A stretch of DNA of 64,000 bases from contig OX344762.1 in assembly GCA_947034895.1 (NCBI GenBank), positions 31,414,760 through 31,478,759 of the forward strand, written 5' to 3'. Shown here piece after piece: positions 1 to 11,300 of the stretch (positions are counted from its first letter, which is position 1; the number at the start of each line of letters is the position of its first letter). The notes beneath the pieces were generated by a model, which was given only the letters and a program-made list of their open reading frames with translations, was not told where the DNA came from and did no database searches. The position numbers and the translations under genes were made by a program. This DNA comes from Rhytidiadelphus loreus (lineage: Eukaryota > Streptophyta > Bryopsida > Hypnales > Hylocomiaceae).

Positions 1-177
1 GAGAAGGATCAATTGACCAACTACGAGTTAGTGAAACAGAGTTCTCAAGTTCTAAAGAGTTGTAGACCTAAACTCTAAACCATCACCAAACTAAAAGAGT
101 TTCTTCTTTTTGACGCAAAAGGACAATTTAGCAAGATGAATATGGCGACATTCACAAAAAGATGAGAGAAGGCTCAC

Positions 178-2027
178 CTCCCATCTGTGCACGCAACTAA
201 AATTGTATTCTTCTCTAATCCAAATCCAACCTTTGCACGAGATTGTTTTGGCAACCGAAATTGGCAGAGTGACCGCTCCGAGATGAATAACTTGGGCATC
301 ATCCCTGAGAGAAAAAATCGCATGTCAGTGAATTGCTATTTTAACCCGTCCCAAGTCATACTGCTAATTGATCACGTTGTTCTCAAACTCAGATGGGACT
401 CATAGAGAAAGTTGATTAAGTTTGAAAATGACCAACTTGATTGATCTTAGTATGAAAAACATAATTCAGATGGGGTCTAATTTTATGTATCCAGTATAAT
501 TCAGCGAAAACTATTACATGCGTTAGGTTTGGGGTTGGTCCGTTAAAGGTTAAACACCACGGAAGTGAGGTATTATGATGTAGTACCTTTGACAAAGGAA
601 AGTGAAGATCCTGCAGTTGCGGCAGCGGAAGACAGTAGCATGGATCCTGCTTTGAAAAGACGACGACTTCCACTCTCTGACGCCATTAGCTTCGTTACAG
701 CATTTGTCTCCTCTGCTTTAATGCTAAACACATGTACCGTCTCCTTGGAACTAGAAACCGCAAGAAATTGCGAGTTGACAGAGAAAGCCAAACTGTAAAT
801 TGTCGCTGGATCTCCTCCTCTACGCAACTGCAGAAACCAAAACCAATCATCAACATGTGAAATTACCATCTCAAACTCGATTGACTACAATTTAGATGGG
901 CCAAATTCTATATCACTGGAATCAGAGAAGGACATTACATGTGTTGCTCAATAAATATATATAAAAGCACAACCAAAAGAAGCCCATCTCCGACCAAGTG
1001 AACTAAAACCTGCCAAATAACACACGATTCCTAATTTGGACCTCGGGATGAGTCCCGCCTCACAACACAAATCAAAATACCGACAACCCCACAGAACTCA
1101 CAACTTTGGAATTCTGCTCTTTCTGAACTTTTCTATTAACTCGATTTCTTGTTTGTTTTACTTTGTAAAGTATCCAACCCTTCAGGAAATTCAAAAGTAA
1201 AACAAACAAGAAATTGCGTTTTATAAACAAGTTAGGAATTCAACAGTGAACATCGACAAGACCCTTTCAATTCCCAGTTGCGTTACCTCTTGCAGCTTCG
1301 TCCCATCGGCGGTTCTGAAAATGTTGATAAGCGTGCCCTTCGTGCTGGCCGTGGCCAGCAACGATCCGCTGGTATTCAAGGCCAAACCCGCAATCGTTTC
1401 TTCATGCGCTTGAATATGATAAGACCCCCTTTTATTAAACCTTTTGATGCGCACCTCCCCCGTGCGCTGATGGCTCAAACATGCCAGCACACTGGCCGAC
1501 GGATCCGCAAACGAGGGCGACGTCGTCGCCACCACGCCAGGAATATTACTCAACGTCTCGAATTGGTACACCAATTTCAGCTCAAAGTCGTAAACATAAA
1601 CCTTGAATTCCAACACCACCACGACGTAATTCGGCAGCAATTTCACTGCACGAATCGCACTCCGAAAAGCAAGCTCCCCGAAGCAACGATCCTCGCCGTT
1701 GCTGTACAACATGACTTTGTTGAGTGGGTATTTGGGGTTCTTGCCGCCCCCCACAAGCGCAAGCATATTCGTTTTGTGGAGAATCTCCACCATAGCCAGC
1801 CCTCGTCCTGGAGCTTCGCGCTTCATGTATTCCTGGAGAGTGTCCGAGTGGTAGACTTTAAACCCTGCTTCCGTGCCAATCAAGAGGAGACTGTAGTTTT
1901 GGTTGAACCCCACGGAGAGTACATCGTTGCGGGGGTTACGTTGAAATTCGGGACGCAATGGGACATGCACGAAGGAGCCCCCCGAGGTCGTCGAAGATGA
2001 CCACGGGGTCGCCGACGCTTGCATCAT
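178..2027 (-). CDS. ATG18: ATG18/WIPI-family autophagy WD40 (PROPPIN) protein, C-terminus beyond window
   Basis: Three exons are readable: 2027-1287, 827-587 and 304-178. All have GT-AG borders and the frame is kept across both introns. The product is a beta-propeller that binds PI3P/PI(3,5)P2 on autophagic and endosomal membranes and works with ATG2. Exon 1 (247 residues) holds the first blades, including [21 protein letters not shown] and the segment ending [16 protein letters not shown]. Exon 2 opens with [16 protein letters not shown]; the adjacent RRG arginines are the family's phosphoinositide-binding signature (animal and yeast members have FRRG). Exon 3 carries [20 protein letters not shown], as in plant ATG18. 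A donor at 177 shows that coding continues off the left edge. The ORF in this frame could begin at 2066, but only with TTG; the first ATG pair is at 2027, so I start there. About 370 residues are visible. The family call is firm; the subclass (a-h) is not resolved. Confidence 0.9.
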
Positions 2028-2121
2028 TGGGAGGTACCACCCGCAAACTGCTTCAATTGCCCCCAAAAATTATATCAAATGCTTTCCACAACAATGAGTA
2101 CTACTGACAATAGGGTTTCTC

Positions 2122-2129
2122 TATAAATA
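2122..2129. promoter_or_regulatory. TATA-like box between divergent transcripts
   Basis: The plus strand reads CTATAAATACC, a good plant TATA context, about 205 nt upstream of the ATG at 2335. The same bases read TATTTATA on the minus strand, about 95 nt upstream of the ATG18 start at 2027. The box could serve either gene. Position and consensus are seen; use is inferred. Confidence 0.4.
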
Positions 2130-2334
2130 CCACGGGGTTCCCAAAGCAAAAGTAGTCTTAAGTAAAAATTAATTGGATCCACCCTGTCTGAGATTAGCAA
2201 AAGCAAAAGTAAAAAGCACGACAGATCGACAGGACTCAAGAAGGTTCATACCCTAAGAGATTACGTTACAAACATTGTGACGTGCACTCTTTTCAAATTC
2301 GAAGCCAATTGCAACAAGCGACCACTAAAGAAAT

Positions 2335-2757
2335 ATGGAACAGGGGGAGAGGGTGCAGTTCCACTTCCACTTACAAGACGACTTGTTTGAAACAGAAGAA
2401 GACGGTGCTGAGTTGCAGCTTTCACCGAGTCCTCAAACTCTCCCATCTGCGAGCTCGCAAGCGGCGATGTCTGTGCACGAGACTGACGAAATGAAGAAGC
2501 GACAAGCTCTCGAGGCTGCGATCGGATGCAAAACTTTGACGTGCAGCTTCTTTGTAACAGTTCGCTCAGCGTCTTGTGAGAAAAGAAGACGAAAGGAACT
2601 ACCATCATGCAAGCTGTCGTTAGGCTCAAAAAGAAAGACAGGCACAGCAAGGAACTACGGTGCCGACATGCAGACAATTGGGAATTATAAATTTACAGCA
2701 AAACACGCAAACGCCGGAGCTCCACTGTGCAGAACACTGTACAGAACTTGGAAATAG
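2335..2757 (+). CDS. Hypothetical 140-residue protein, divergent from ATG18
   Basis: This is an open frame from an ATG at 2335 to TAG. I do not recognise the family. The N-terminal third is acidic and Ser/Pro-rich (DDLFETEEDGAELQLSPSPQ), the middle has a basic cluster (EKRRRKEL), and there is no signal peptide or membrane segment. A canonical TATA-like box on this strand about 205 nt upstream argues for transcription, and the arrangement would be a bidirectional promoter with ATG18. Against it, the C-terminal half is not obviously protein-like, other frames in this stretch are also open, and no intron is visible. It may instead be leader sequence or chance. Confidence 0.28.
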   Translation: MEQGERVQFHFHLQDDLFETEEDGAELQLSPSPQTLPSASSQAAMSVHETDEMKKRQALEAAIGCKTLTCSFFVTVRSASCEKRRRKELPSCKLSLGSKRKTGTARNYGADMQTIGNYKFTAKHANAGAPLCRTLYRTWK

Positions 2758-4825
2758 CGGTCAAGCGGTGACGATCGACACTCGGCACCAACAAACGCAC
2801 AGAATCGTGATCACTACCACTAACAATTTCACCTTCCCGCCCATCTTCATGGCCGGAGGGATTCCCGAAACTGTGAAACAGGAGAAATTGTTGCAACGTC
2901 AAGAGCTTTGTTACACACACACACAAACAGAAGGGCCGGAAATTTGTGGTTCTTGAGCAAATTAGGACGTGAATAGGAAACTCAAGACGTCAGTACAGTA
3001 CATCAACAAGGTTTTGCATGAACTAGTCCAAGCCCTGCGAGTTTGAAGAAATCTTCAACGTACTCTTGCTAGCTCTTGCCTCGGTATTGATGCGTGGAAG
3101 GCTTGGTTAAAGATTAGGTCATCTTCAGGGTGACCGCTTTGGCCCAAGTTTGATTGTGATGCGCTGGAGAATCGTTCCTCTTCACCTGCTGATGGACATT
3201 CAAAGTTTGAACGAAAAGTGGGTGAAAAGGAAGCCGCCACAGGTGACTATTGAATGAAGTAGTTTTTTGTAATTATCAGGCGCAACAAAAATTTGATGAA
3301 AGAAATACAACAAGATGTATTGATATTTCGGTGCTAGATCGCATGATCTGTTTCGCCGTGCGCAATTGGAGTGTGAGTGAAGCAATCCAGTTCCGAGAAT
3401 TCAGCAGAAGGACCGAGGCTCCATGGCCTTGGTCCCTAAGCAAACCAGTTGTCTGTCAGCCGCCCACTTTTCCATGCTCAAAGTGAACCCTGACGGCAAA
3501 GCGGGTAGTAACAGGGGTCAGATAACGCACTCAACAACTGAACTGAAGTAACGGAACGGAATAGTGATTTGATTTCTAAAATTATCATGTTTTTCACTTT
3601 AGTTCAGGTCCACTTTATGCATGAAAAGATAGGTCACTTCAACAAAAACCTATGCGTGACTGTGGGGCAGGTGAGGCTCATTTGAGGCAATGTTTTTGAT
3701 AACCAATGTGACAAAGTTCCAAGCTCACTCTCGGTAACTTAATTGAGATGGATCTTGAGCTTCTTATTTCAACAGCTCATTGAGATTCAGCGCTTTTCAT
3801 CTGCATTACATTCTTGGGCAGGGGTCCCTCCCATCCCCAGACAAACGTGAAGTTGGACCATTGGCTCCTGGCCGTTCCTTTTGTCATTGAAACGTGTATT
3901 AAAGAAAATCCCAAGAATATAGGAAGGGATCTTGCAACGCTATTCAAGAATGTTATGTGGTTCTTTGATGGTACATCCTGAAATACTTTAATAATGTACT
4001 CTGACAAAGTATTCCTGTGATTTTGTTGCAATTCCTTTGTAAAGTAGGCCCTCAATTTCCAAGGACCTGGAAATCCGTTGGAAGATCATACATTAACAGT
4101 TTACAATTAGGGTACATGTAAAGTTTCGTCAAATTCAAGAAAACGAGATTCCTTCGTGGCCAAGAAACAGTCCGTTAAAGACCTAAGTTTTACGTCCCTC
4201 GTGAACAGAGGAACGTGAGGGTGAAGCAATCCTCAATGCTGTTGCCGAGACCCCTAGTCGTCAAACCGACCTCTAAACTCAAATTTGACAAAACTAGGAT
4301 CGTAAGACTTGGGGTAAACGAAGGCAATTCATCTTTCATTATCTCATCCACATAACTTCACATAAATCGTAATCCAAGAGTGTTTCTGCAATCGGCAACC
4401 AACAATCCATGTCAGTTATACTGATCGCTACTACAAGAGCCTAAAGTTTGCAAAGACAATGGGATCCTTGATGCAATCATGTCGCTCGTAAGACAGTCGG
4501 CAAAGAAAATTCCACACTTCATAGCAACACCAGACACAGGAATGGAAATACCGGGGCAGCTTTAGGCTGGTCAATTGAAATACTCGAAAAGAGAATATGC
4601 AATCTATAAACAACTTCAGAGACAGCGCACCTGCTTAAATACACCGTTCAGTCGTTTCCACATCTTTTCGCATATATGTGGAATCGTCGTCCACCGTCTT
4701 CAGATCTGCTCAGTGCTGGTTGATTCCAGAATTAAGCAAAGCTATTATGTAGCTGTTTTCCTCCCAAAACCTGAGCGATGATTTGCTCACAGCCCAAATT
4801 TAACTTGTTGACTGAATAGTGACAA
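2758..4825. other. Intergenic, no supported gene
   Basis: About 2 kb of mixed composition with a short (AC)n run at 2913-2925. One minus-strand stretch, 3190-3067, is bounded by an acceptor-like CAGCAG and a donor-like GTACG and is open in frame (contains SGHPEDDLIFNQAFHAS), but no partner exon was found. Nothing else is convincing. Confidence 0.5.
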
Positions 4826-7023
4826 TTATGGAAGGGAAGCTAATTCCTTCAAAGTCGACCAGCTTTTGCGCTTCTTTTTCTTGGCACTGTCACTGCTTTC
4901 CACTGCAAGCCCCTTGTGAGGGCTCATTTTTGGAGCCTCTCGTTCTACAACGCCCTGTTGAGTTTTTTTCTTCCTTTTCTTCTTCGACGAAAGATCCAGA
5001 GGCAGTCTATTGAGACCCGTTTCTGTAGATTTTAGATTCTCTTGTTCAGCAAATCCCTGCTCATTCATTCCAGCGTTTTCTAGAGGTCCCTCGCTGAGAT
5101 TACCTTCCACGGTTTTCAGACCATCTTGCTCAGCAAATCCCTGCTCATTCTTTCCAGTACGTTCCAGAGGTCCCTTGCTGAGATTGACTTCGACTGTTAT
5201 TGGACCCTCTTGTTCAACAAATCTCTGCTCATTCTTTCCAGTATGATCCAGATGTTCCTTGTTCAGATCGACTTCCACGGCTTTAGGATCCTCTTGTTGA
5301 GTAAAACCCTGTTGGTTACTTTCCAAAAGGTCCGATGGTCCGTGGCCGAGAATTACTTCCACAGCTTGTTCAGGCTGGTCTTTCTCCGTAATGTCCCGAG
5401 GCTCCTTGTTGAGTGTAACTTCTAAAGTTCTTGCACCCCCTTGTCCAGCGCTTTCCAGAGGTCCCATGTCATGTGTCAATTCCCAAGTTTTGGCACCCTC
5501 CAGTTCAGCAAACCCTTTCTTGTTCTTCTCCTCAAGATTCAAAGAGCCCTTCATTTCCACAACTTCTGAACCCTTTTGTCCAGTCAATCCCTGCTGGCTC
5601 TTCTCCATAAGATCAGACGACCCCTTTTCCAAAGATAATTCCATAGCTATTGAACCTTCTTGCTCAACAAATCCCTCCAACGCAACATCTAGAGGCCCCT
5701 TGATGATGAGAGTCGTTTCCGCAGCTTCTGGACCCTCTTGTTCAGTAGACCGTTGCTGATTCTCCAAAAGTATCTGCACATAGCTCTCTTGTTCAGCAGG
5801 TTTCTGCTCGTTCTCCTTCTTCAGATTCAATGATTGTTTGTCCACTGGACGAGTTTCAGCGACTGAAGACTTTCCCAATAAATTAAGGCATGAACGCGCC
5901 GCTGCCTGTGCGATCTTCGTCTTTAAGTGATTCTTCGAGGTTCCAAGCTTCGCGTTTCCATGCTTGCAAAAGTGACAAATATATGTCACATAATTGGATG
6001 TGATACTAGACTTCCCCTTTCTCTTATTTTTAGTTACACGAACAGAACAATTAACTCCTACCTGCATAATGGATTCACACCTGCAGGAAACAATTCGTTA
6101 TCACGGAAGGAACAATTGACTCCATATGGGACCAGAAATACACTACTGTCGAGTATACTCGAACCGTTAGAAACCTGCTCCCGTCTCCTATACTGAAACC
6201 TTATAAAAAAAGCATCTTATTTATTCATACACTTGGTTGGACTTCATAATAAGCGGTGTAAGTATGATTTTGGCAAATTGCACACGACCATGATCTTCGC
6301 ATGGAAGCAGAGTTGTCTACCTCACTTATAGTGATCCAAAACCTCCTACTTTGAAATTGCATAAGAAATTCTTAGACAGTGCAAAAAAATTGATCTCTAC
6401 AAACCACTCAAACCCTAAATTCTTCAATCATTCTCGCCCCACCCGACTACCATCAAACTTGTTGGAGCAAACCCTATCAATTACAGAAAGAGAGATACGA
6501 GAGGGATAAATCATGGCACTCGCAACAACAGATTGACGATCGTGCATTCAAGTTCCGTAGATATTAATGCAGATCTCCTTCAACAATTGCTTCCAACACA
6601 AATTAGGGTTTAGGGTTTAGTGGAAGACAAAGGGCAATGTTTCAAGAAAACTCTGGAAAAAACACTTCATCCAGCAGAAAGGCAAGGAATTCAAGAAATT
6701 GACCTTTCGCAGATGACGTGAGCGGTATCGGGCCCAGGAACACCGGCAGCTTCGCACAGGCAACCGAGGCGGGCGCCCAAAAGAGCGCCAAGAGGAGGTA
6801 CATTGGCGCTCGCCCACGTCGCGACCCGCAGCAAGTGATCAGCTCGCAATGCTGTAGCCTGGTTGCTAGGGTTTGGGACTTGTGACGACGCTGCTGGTGC
6901 TCCTCCTCCTTTTCCCGACTGTTGGCGCAGCGTTGCCGGCTGGGACTTGCCATGTTGCAGCAATCCAGATGTAGGGGGAGGCTTCTTGTTGCCGCCATAG
7001 CCAACTCCACCCTTCTTCCCCAT
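4826..7023 (-). CDS. RNase P/MRP Rpr2/Rpp21/SNM1-domain protein with long repeat tail
   Basis: Two exons, 7023-6704 and 6080-4826, joined AG|GT...CAG|G; the spliced product is 524 residues. The join restores a zinc ribbon. Exon 1 supplies the helical region (ALRADHLLRVATWASANVPP) and C105; the splice gives CERCESIMQVGVNCSVRV, and exon 2 continues to YVTYICHFCKHGN. The metal ligands are therefore C105-x2-C108 and C142-x2-C145. This layout matches the Rpr2/Rpp21/SNM1 domain of protein subunits of RNase P and RNase MRP, which process tRNA and rRNA precursors in the nucleus. Residues from about 190 to 470 are imperfect 28-residue acidic repeats (consensus near GKNEQGFAEQEGPKTVEVNL), followed by lysine-rich runs (KKKRKKK, KKKKRK) that look like nuclear localisation signals. 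The repeat tail is not part of the known domain. The family call is good; the exact subunit is not settled. Confidence 0.78.
5047..5760 (-). repeat. 84-bp coding tandem repeats in the Rpr2-domain gene
   Basis: On the plus strand, matching points recur at 5047, 5131, 5215 and 5299, exactly 84 bp (28 codons) apart. More diverged units continue to about 5760. The period is a multiple of three, so unit gain or loss keeps the frame. Confidence 0.8.
6603..6620 (-). promoter_or_regulatory. Double telo-box in intron 1 of the Rpr2-domain gene
   Basis: The sense (minus) strand reads CTAAACCCTAAACCCTAA. AAACCCTA telo-boxes are known near the 5' ends of plant genes for ribosome and RNA-processing components, which fits the host gene. 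Further single copies (AAACCCTA) occur on the plus strand at about 6412 and 6471. Function here is inferred. Confidence 0.45.
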
Positions 7024-7926
7024 GCCTCAAAAAAACTGTTCTCTCTCCACAAGCTTGAATCCTAAAGCTAATCATAACCCGCGGAGTTTGTGAAACCTAA
7101 ATCAATGTACCTTCAATGCTTGTGAACACGACCCCAAAAGCCCCTCGCCCGTCATCGCGGTGCGGTACAATCCCCGAAGAAATGCACAAAACGAAAACGA
7201 CTCGCTGAAGGATTGTTTCGAGGGTAAGAGCCTCAAAAACATCGGATCGAGAGGGGAACTGGGAACTGAAGTCCTACCGCGGGCGTTCCCGGAGTTCCCC
7301 TCCGTTCACTCATATATATATGTTCTATTATGGAGCATGTCCGTTCCAGAGACTCTGTTCGAGTAGAATTCGCCACACATGAGCAGCTGTGCAATTGTTT
7401 CAAGTTCCCTGCAATCTCACAGCTCAGCAATAGAGGAAGTGATCGCAATTGCCCAGCTTTGCAAGCTTGACAAGCATGTATCGTACCCACCCCACCGGAA
7501 ACAACACATTGCGATCGAATCACGAGTAGCGATCGATCTAGTCGAAGCCTGAAATACATTCATGACGTGTATGCAAAGCTAGCTACAAAGCATCATTCCA
7601 AGGAATTTAATTTATATATATATATATATATAGGTGTCCAAGCCAGCTAGCTAGCGCGCGTTGTTTGTTCTACAATTGGTGATCGATGCACTACAACAGG
7701 AAGTACTGTAGCGGTTGTAACATATCATCAATGAGTTTGCCATGAATTTGCCACGAACCATTGTTAAAGAGAGCTCTGCAAACTTGTTGCAAAAGTTTTG
7801 GGCACGGAAGCAATGCATATCTAGACCATGCTACACTGTGTCAGAAGCTATGGCCATCTCAAATACTTACTAATATCGGTATATTGCACAATGTTGTACT
7901 AAACTATTAATTCCAAACACTTGTGA
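7024..7926. other. Intergenic spacer between Rpr2-domain gene and bHLH gene
   Basis: It contains the presumed promoter of the minus-strand gene starting at 7023 and a (TA)10 microsatellite at 7613-7632. No coding frame was supported. Confidence 0.6.
7613..7632. repeat. (TA)n microsatellite
   Basis: Ten uninterrupted TA dinucleotides. Confidence 0.95.
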
Positions 7927-8215
7927 ATAGATTCTGGTAGTAAGTCCTTCCAAAACTGTTACAAAAACTATTGCAATCTCATTCTTCTGTACTAGTCAGT
8001 GATAATCCTCGGCAGTGATTGATGGATCCATGCCAGGGATTGAGATCAAGCTGGGAGGGTCCGGTAGAGCTAGAATTGCAACTGAAGGCGTGCAGAGAGG
8101 CGAAGGTCTGGTGAATTGCGCTTGCAATCTCGTTCACGTTCATGCAGCACAGGGCGCCGATCTGAACGTGGAAGGAATACAGCGTTCGCCAGTGCTTGCC
8201 CACTGCAAACAATTG
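7927..8215 (-). pseudogene. Tandem partial copy of the bHLH gene 3' end
   Basis: This block aligns with 8221-8470, the last coding part and 3' flank of the bHLH gene, in the same orientation and directly adjacent. On the minus strand it still encodes [20 protein letters not shown] and then [13 protein letters not shown], against [20 protein letters not shown] and [13 protein letters not shown] in the intact gene. The frame is open and changes are few and mostly conservative. The bHLH and the first half of the C-terminal domain are missing. An acceptor-like TTTGCAG sits just upstream at about 8212, but its phase does not match exon 4 of the gene. It is most simply a dead duplicate. Confidence 0.75.
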
Positions 8216-8348
8216 TTAATACATTTCTGCTAGTCCTTGCAAAACGGATGCAAAAACTATTGCAAACTCAGCCTTATGTATGTACTAGTGATCGATGATA
8301 CTCGGCGGTGATGGATGAATCCAGGGATTGAGAGCTGTGAGGATGGAG

Positions 8349-11300
8349 CTAGAATTGCAAGGCATGAAGGGAGGCGAAGGTCTGGTGGACTGCGCGAGCA
8401 ATCTCGTCCACATTCGTACAACACAAAGCACCGATCTGGACGTGGAAGGAGTAGAGCACGGTGTGGCCGACGGTGGTGATGTTGGTGTGCAGCACCGTGA
8501 GCGCCAGGCTCTCCAGCGCCACGACCGTGCGAAGCAGCTGACCCGCGCGACGAGTCGCCATGATCTTCACCAGTGCCGCCGCAGGATCCGAAGACGACGA
8601 AGACCCCGGCACCGGGACCGGCACCGGCACCAGTTTCACTTCCACCGAGGCCATGTCTGAGCGTGCTTCCCCCACCACCACGCCATTCTCCAGACTCCAC
8701 GGTTGCAATGTCGAAGATGACGAAGCTGGGATGGATATCATTTGCCCGGGTGCTGGGTAGCTGCCGCTTAGTTGTGGCCCGTGTCGCGTGCTTGCAATAT
8801 TCCCGGCACCTAGGTTGATGCTTTCGGTGGATGATGCGCCCAGCAGAAATGGGCTTGGATCCACCAATCTCTGCAAAACAGGGAGTAATTCTTTCAGTCA
8901 TTGTTATTAATTGAGTCACTCTACATTGAGACATGGACTGGGTAACTTGGAAGCAGAGCCTAGTTGTGTGTGGTAATTATACGACTTGAAATCATGCTGC
9001 GAAGGTAGCGTCAAGTATACATAGTACAGAAGACTGACGCTGCAATAGCATTTAACGATTTTGCAATGACCGGCATAAATTTGTTAACAATAGTGCAATA
9101 ATTTAGTACAACACTGCGCAGTATATTTGCAACTATTTGAGATGAAAATAGTTTTTGCAACAGTTTAGGTTGGATCCATTTCCAAGACTTTTGCAGCAAG
9201 TTTCCAGCCCTTTTGCACTGGTTTGCAATAGATCGACCATGAGTTTTAAAGCAAAGTACGGAACCGCTACAAATCCATGGAAAAATAATTGAAGTTGTGC
9301 TGCAACCGCTACTTCCTGATGTTCTGACATGACTATTGGGAAATGTGTGGAGATGGAAATTAAATAGAGCCGTTATTACCTGCGGGCTATGGAAAGCGAA
9401 AGGCGGCTGTAATTGGCAGAATTGCGGCTCAGGGTTTGGCGTGGCGAGTCGACTTGTGGGGGTCCCGGTGGTGGAAAGATCACTGTACGCTCGCCGTCTC
9501 TTTTGCGATTGCAGGCAATGCAGGAGATGCTCCAGCTCCTTCACGAATTCAATGGCTCCACCAACTATGGATGCTTGATCACCCTGCAAATAAAATGAAC
9601 ATCGCATCACGGAATGTTAATATTTTGGAACCACGAGGCATTGGAATATACAGAAGGGAGTTTTTAAGAGTTTACCATCATAGTTATGAAACGGAGGTGG
9701 TTAGACTCCGTTTCATTTCCTTCACGGTAAACTCTTAAAAACTCCCTTTCTGATTTTACTTGGAAACTATGACATACGAAATCGATATGAAAGTATTTCT
9801 TGATGTGATGATGTATTACCTTCTGGACATATGAGCCAGGCATGAGAGCACGGAGAGCAGCCAAATGCTCGTTCATCTGCTTCCGACGATTCCTTTCCAC
9901 CGCAATATGAGTCATTCGCTGGCTCTCCACTTCATTGCTGAGCTTCGGCAGTTTCGACCTCTTCCTCTTCGTTGTCAATTGCTTCACCATGATCTCTTGC
10001 GCTCCCGACATACAGTGAGCGCCTCCCTCGGGAGTACTACTCTCTTGCGAATGACTCACATACTTCACGGCAGCCTCATCAAGAGCATTTGCAGCTGCAG
10101 ATGTGGAAGGACCAAAGCTGCTGCTGCTGATCTCCATGGACGTGTAGTCTGGAGACACGAATTGATCCGCCACCTTGGTGAAGCCGGATATGACACTGCA
10201 GGGCGAGCCTAACGGCTCCTTGTGGGAGACCACTCCAGATCTCCTCGGAAGCTCAAACATGTTGGAAGATTGCGAGGAAGCTTTCACAGTGTTGAGTTGC
10301 TGCTGTTGTTGCTGTTGCTGCTGTTGCCTGAGTGGGCCTGCATTTTCAGGGCGACGGAAACTTGGCTGTCGCATGAGCGGTCCCGCGGTATGATTCTTTG
10401 AGACATTGCTAGAATCTAGAGCCGTTGAAGTGGTAGATGCGTTCAGAGGTCCAAACAGATCAGGGCCCAGTTGACTACCACCGTAGTGATTGAGATGAAC
10501 CCGAACTTGCCCCTGCACAAACATGGAAGAGAAAGTATTTTTTAAGCATACGACACCCAAACCAGTAAATGATGATGAGTAAATTACAATGATGTACGCC
10601 ATTGGGAAAACTTAGCCATTTCTACGAATTTCTTTTCTGTATGTACAGAGCGATGTAAGATAAACTCAACCGGACTTTTTGAGTGCTAAATTTTTGGAAA
10701 GCCTGGCAGATTGACAACGAGGACTCGGAGGAGGAGTACCCTGGAGTACCGCAATCAACCCAGGCGGGAACCCAGGACTGATATAGAATGAGAAGTACTT
10801 GTGATCTAGTACCTCTTCCTTGAGACGCTTACTTTTTGCTTCTAGCTCAGTCATCTCCTGCTGGAGCTGTTGCTGTTGCAACGGACGAGCGTACTAACGC
10901 AAAAGCCAAGTGAAGCTTATACCGTAGACCCAAACTATCTAAGGACCAGCCTCTAATTAAATGGACTTTTTTCCCCACCAAATGAACCAATGAAGATCAC
11001 TCAGTCATTGTAACTAGACTGTTGACCATGTTGTAGGCTGTACATGGTTTAACTGGGCGTGTTACGAGCACAGAATGAAGAAGACGCGGGTTACAAGGAC
11101 AGACGCAAAACGAGACAGGTCGTCGGCAGTCCTACGCTTGGGGATCTTACTTACCCCTTGAGCAGCATGGTAATGTGCTGGTGGAGCTGGTAACCATGCA
11201 GAAGTGGAATGAAATAATTCCGGGGGAGGACTGGTAATAAGACCTCGTGAAGACTCGGCTCCTTCTTCTTCAACGGGTATCGATATCTCATCGAAAACCA

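Noticed and set aside
1278..2000. Plus-strand 240-codon frame
   Set aside because: Antisense of ATG18 exon 1; that exon has clear family similarity on the minus strand.
3055..3240. Minus-strand exon-like stretch
   Set aside because: It has plausible splice borders but starts without ATG, has no partner exons and matches no family I know.
4819..5759. Several plus-strand open frames with Ser/Cys-rich repeats
   Set aside because: They are antisense shadows of the 84-bp repeats in the Rpr2-domain gene.
8257..8934. Minus-strand 225-codon frame rich in Gly/His
   Set aside because: Alternative frame over bHLH exon 5; the other frame encodes the recognisable ACT-like domain.
10175..10393. Plus-strand frame with a poly-Cys run
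   Set aside because: Antisense of the CAG/CAA polyglutamine tract of the bHLH gene.
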